Below, one piece after another: positions 63,534 through 64,000 of a stretch of DNA of 64,000 nt. Source of the DNA: Streptoverticillium olivoreticuli subsp. olivoreticuli (GTDB lineage Bacteria; Actinomycetota; Actinomycetes; Streptomycetales; Streptomycetaceae); assembly GCF_003391135.1 (NCBI RefSeq), contig NZ_CP031455.1:3751001-3815000 (forward strand), given 5' to 3'. Made by a program: the position numbers and the translations under genes. Every line of letters begins with the position of its first letter. Positions within the stretch are counted from its first letter, which is position 1. Under the pieces are notes generated by a model that made no database searches, had not been told where the DNA came from, and saw only the letters and a program-made list of their open reading frames with translations.

Positions 63534-64000
63534 ACGGCCCGCTTCCCGACGTGCCCGCCGTGCTCGCGCTCGGGCTGCCCCGGCTGACGGCCGGTTTCGA
63601 CACGGCCGCGCGACTGGACCGCAGGGCGCACCTCGCCGTACACGGTTCGGCGCCCCGGCTCACGGAGACGCAGACGGCCGACCTCGCCGAGACCGTCGTC
63701 CTGCGCGGCCGGGGCGGCGCGGGCTTCCCGTTCGCGCGCAAACTGCGGGCCGTCGGCCGGGCGGCGCGGCGGCGGGGGCTGCGTCCGGCGGTGGTGGTCA
63801 ACGGGTGCGAGGGCGAGCCCGCCTGCCGCAAGGACGCCGTCCTGCTCGCGCGGGCCCCGCACCTCGTGCTCGACGGCGCCCTGCTGGCAGCCGAGGCGCT
63901 CGGGGCGGGCACGCTCGTCGTGGGCGTGACCCGGGCGGCGACCGAGGCGTCCGTACGGGAGGCGCTGGCCGAGCGCGGGCTCGCCGACCGGCGCGGCCGG
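63530..64000 (+). CDS. NuoF-like NADH-binding/SLBB protein (partial)
   Basis: The first 157 codons of a NADH:quinone oxidoreductase subunit F-like (51-kDa) protein, cut by the right edge. GLRGRGGAGFP-type motif appears as LRGRGGAGFPFARKL (FMN/NADH-binding glycine loop), followed by VVNGCEGEPACRKDAVLLA, the NuoF NxxExEP-like element. GTG at 63530 overlaps the ferric-reductase-like gene by 4 bp. Together they suggest NAD(P)H-driven electron input into a membrane cytochrome; the following Fe-S cluster domain lies outside the window. Confidence 0.85.
   Translation, partial: MNGPLPDVPAVLALGLPRLTAGFDTAARLDRRAHLAVHGSAPRLTETQTADLAETVVLRGRGGAGFPFARKLRAVGRAARRRGLRPAVVVNGCEGEPACRKDAVLLARAPHLVLDGALLAAEALGAGTLVVGVTRAATEASVREALAERGLADRRGR

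Overview
The window is a high-GC (about 70% or more), gene-dense stretch of an actinomycete chromosome, almost certainly Streptomyces or a close relative. The evidence is frequent GTG and TTG starts, 4-bp GTGA and ATGA gene overlaps, WhiJ-like XRE/DUF397/ATPase genes, a TipA-like MerR regulator, and the familiar core order phoH-ybeY-corC, hrcA-dnaJ2, hemW, lepA, rpsT, holA, comEC-comEA, leuS. No rRNA, tRNA or CRISPR array was recognised.

Layout. 1-3613: minus-strand phoH-ybeY-corC operon (corC runs off the left edge). phoH is split by a 360-residue intein with class 3 (WCT) features and a LAGLIDADG endonuclease. 3.8-6.5 kb: PfkB-type sugar kinase divergent from a family 4 glycosidase. 6.7-11.3 kb: secreted HAD phosphatase, a TPR/AAA+ ATPase with a TPR membrane protein, an HIT hydrolase and an RNase Z-like enzyme, closed by nested palindromes. 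11.6-21.2 kb: lipoproteins, two membrane glycosyltransferases, a LuxR regulator facing a flavin monooxygenase, a TipA-like regulator and a Tat-exported beta-propeller. 21.2-23.5 kb: RsbW-like ATPase operon divergent from an XRE regulator with two tandem DUF397 genes.

23.5-26.5 kb is a lower-GC islet bounded by 45-bp direct repeats that copy the 3' end of the DUF397 gene. It holds a secreted NucA/NucB-type DNase, a likely partner protein and wreckage of a transposase and a BKACE gene. 26.6-32.4 kb: site-2 protease, universal stress protein, secreted HNH-like protein, a zinc-ribbon protein, a SnoaL-like protein and a DUF1266 protein. 32.5-37.5 kb: a polymorphic-toxin locus (ESX-like small protein, 1427-residue RHS protein with a variable C-terminal tip, SUKH-type immunity protein).

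37.6-60.4 kb is core: rsmE, a nitronate monooxygenase, dnaJ2-hrcA under a perfect CIRCE operator, an MBL hydrolase, DUF3097, Uma2, hemW, an acyl-CoA ligase, lepA, rpsT, holA, comEC-comEA, degV and leuS. The leuS leader encodes a short peptide with three consecutive Leu codons followed by a terminator, the signature of attenuation. 60.4-64 kb: a secreted S53 protease and the start of a redox operon (ferric-reductase-like membrane protein plus a NuoF-like protein cut by the right edge).

The most unusual points are the PhoH intein, the repeat-bounded DNase islet, the RHS toxin locus, the leuS attenuator and a tandem duplication of the dnaJ2 3' end with its terminator. All assignments come from reading the sequence; no database search was run.
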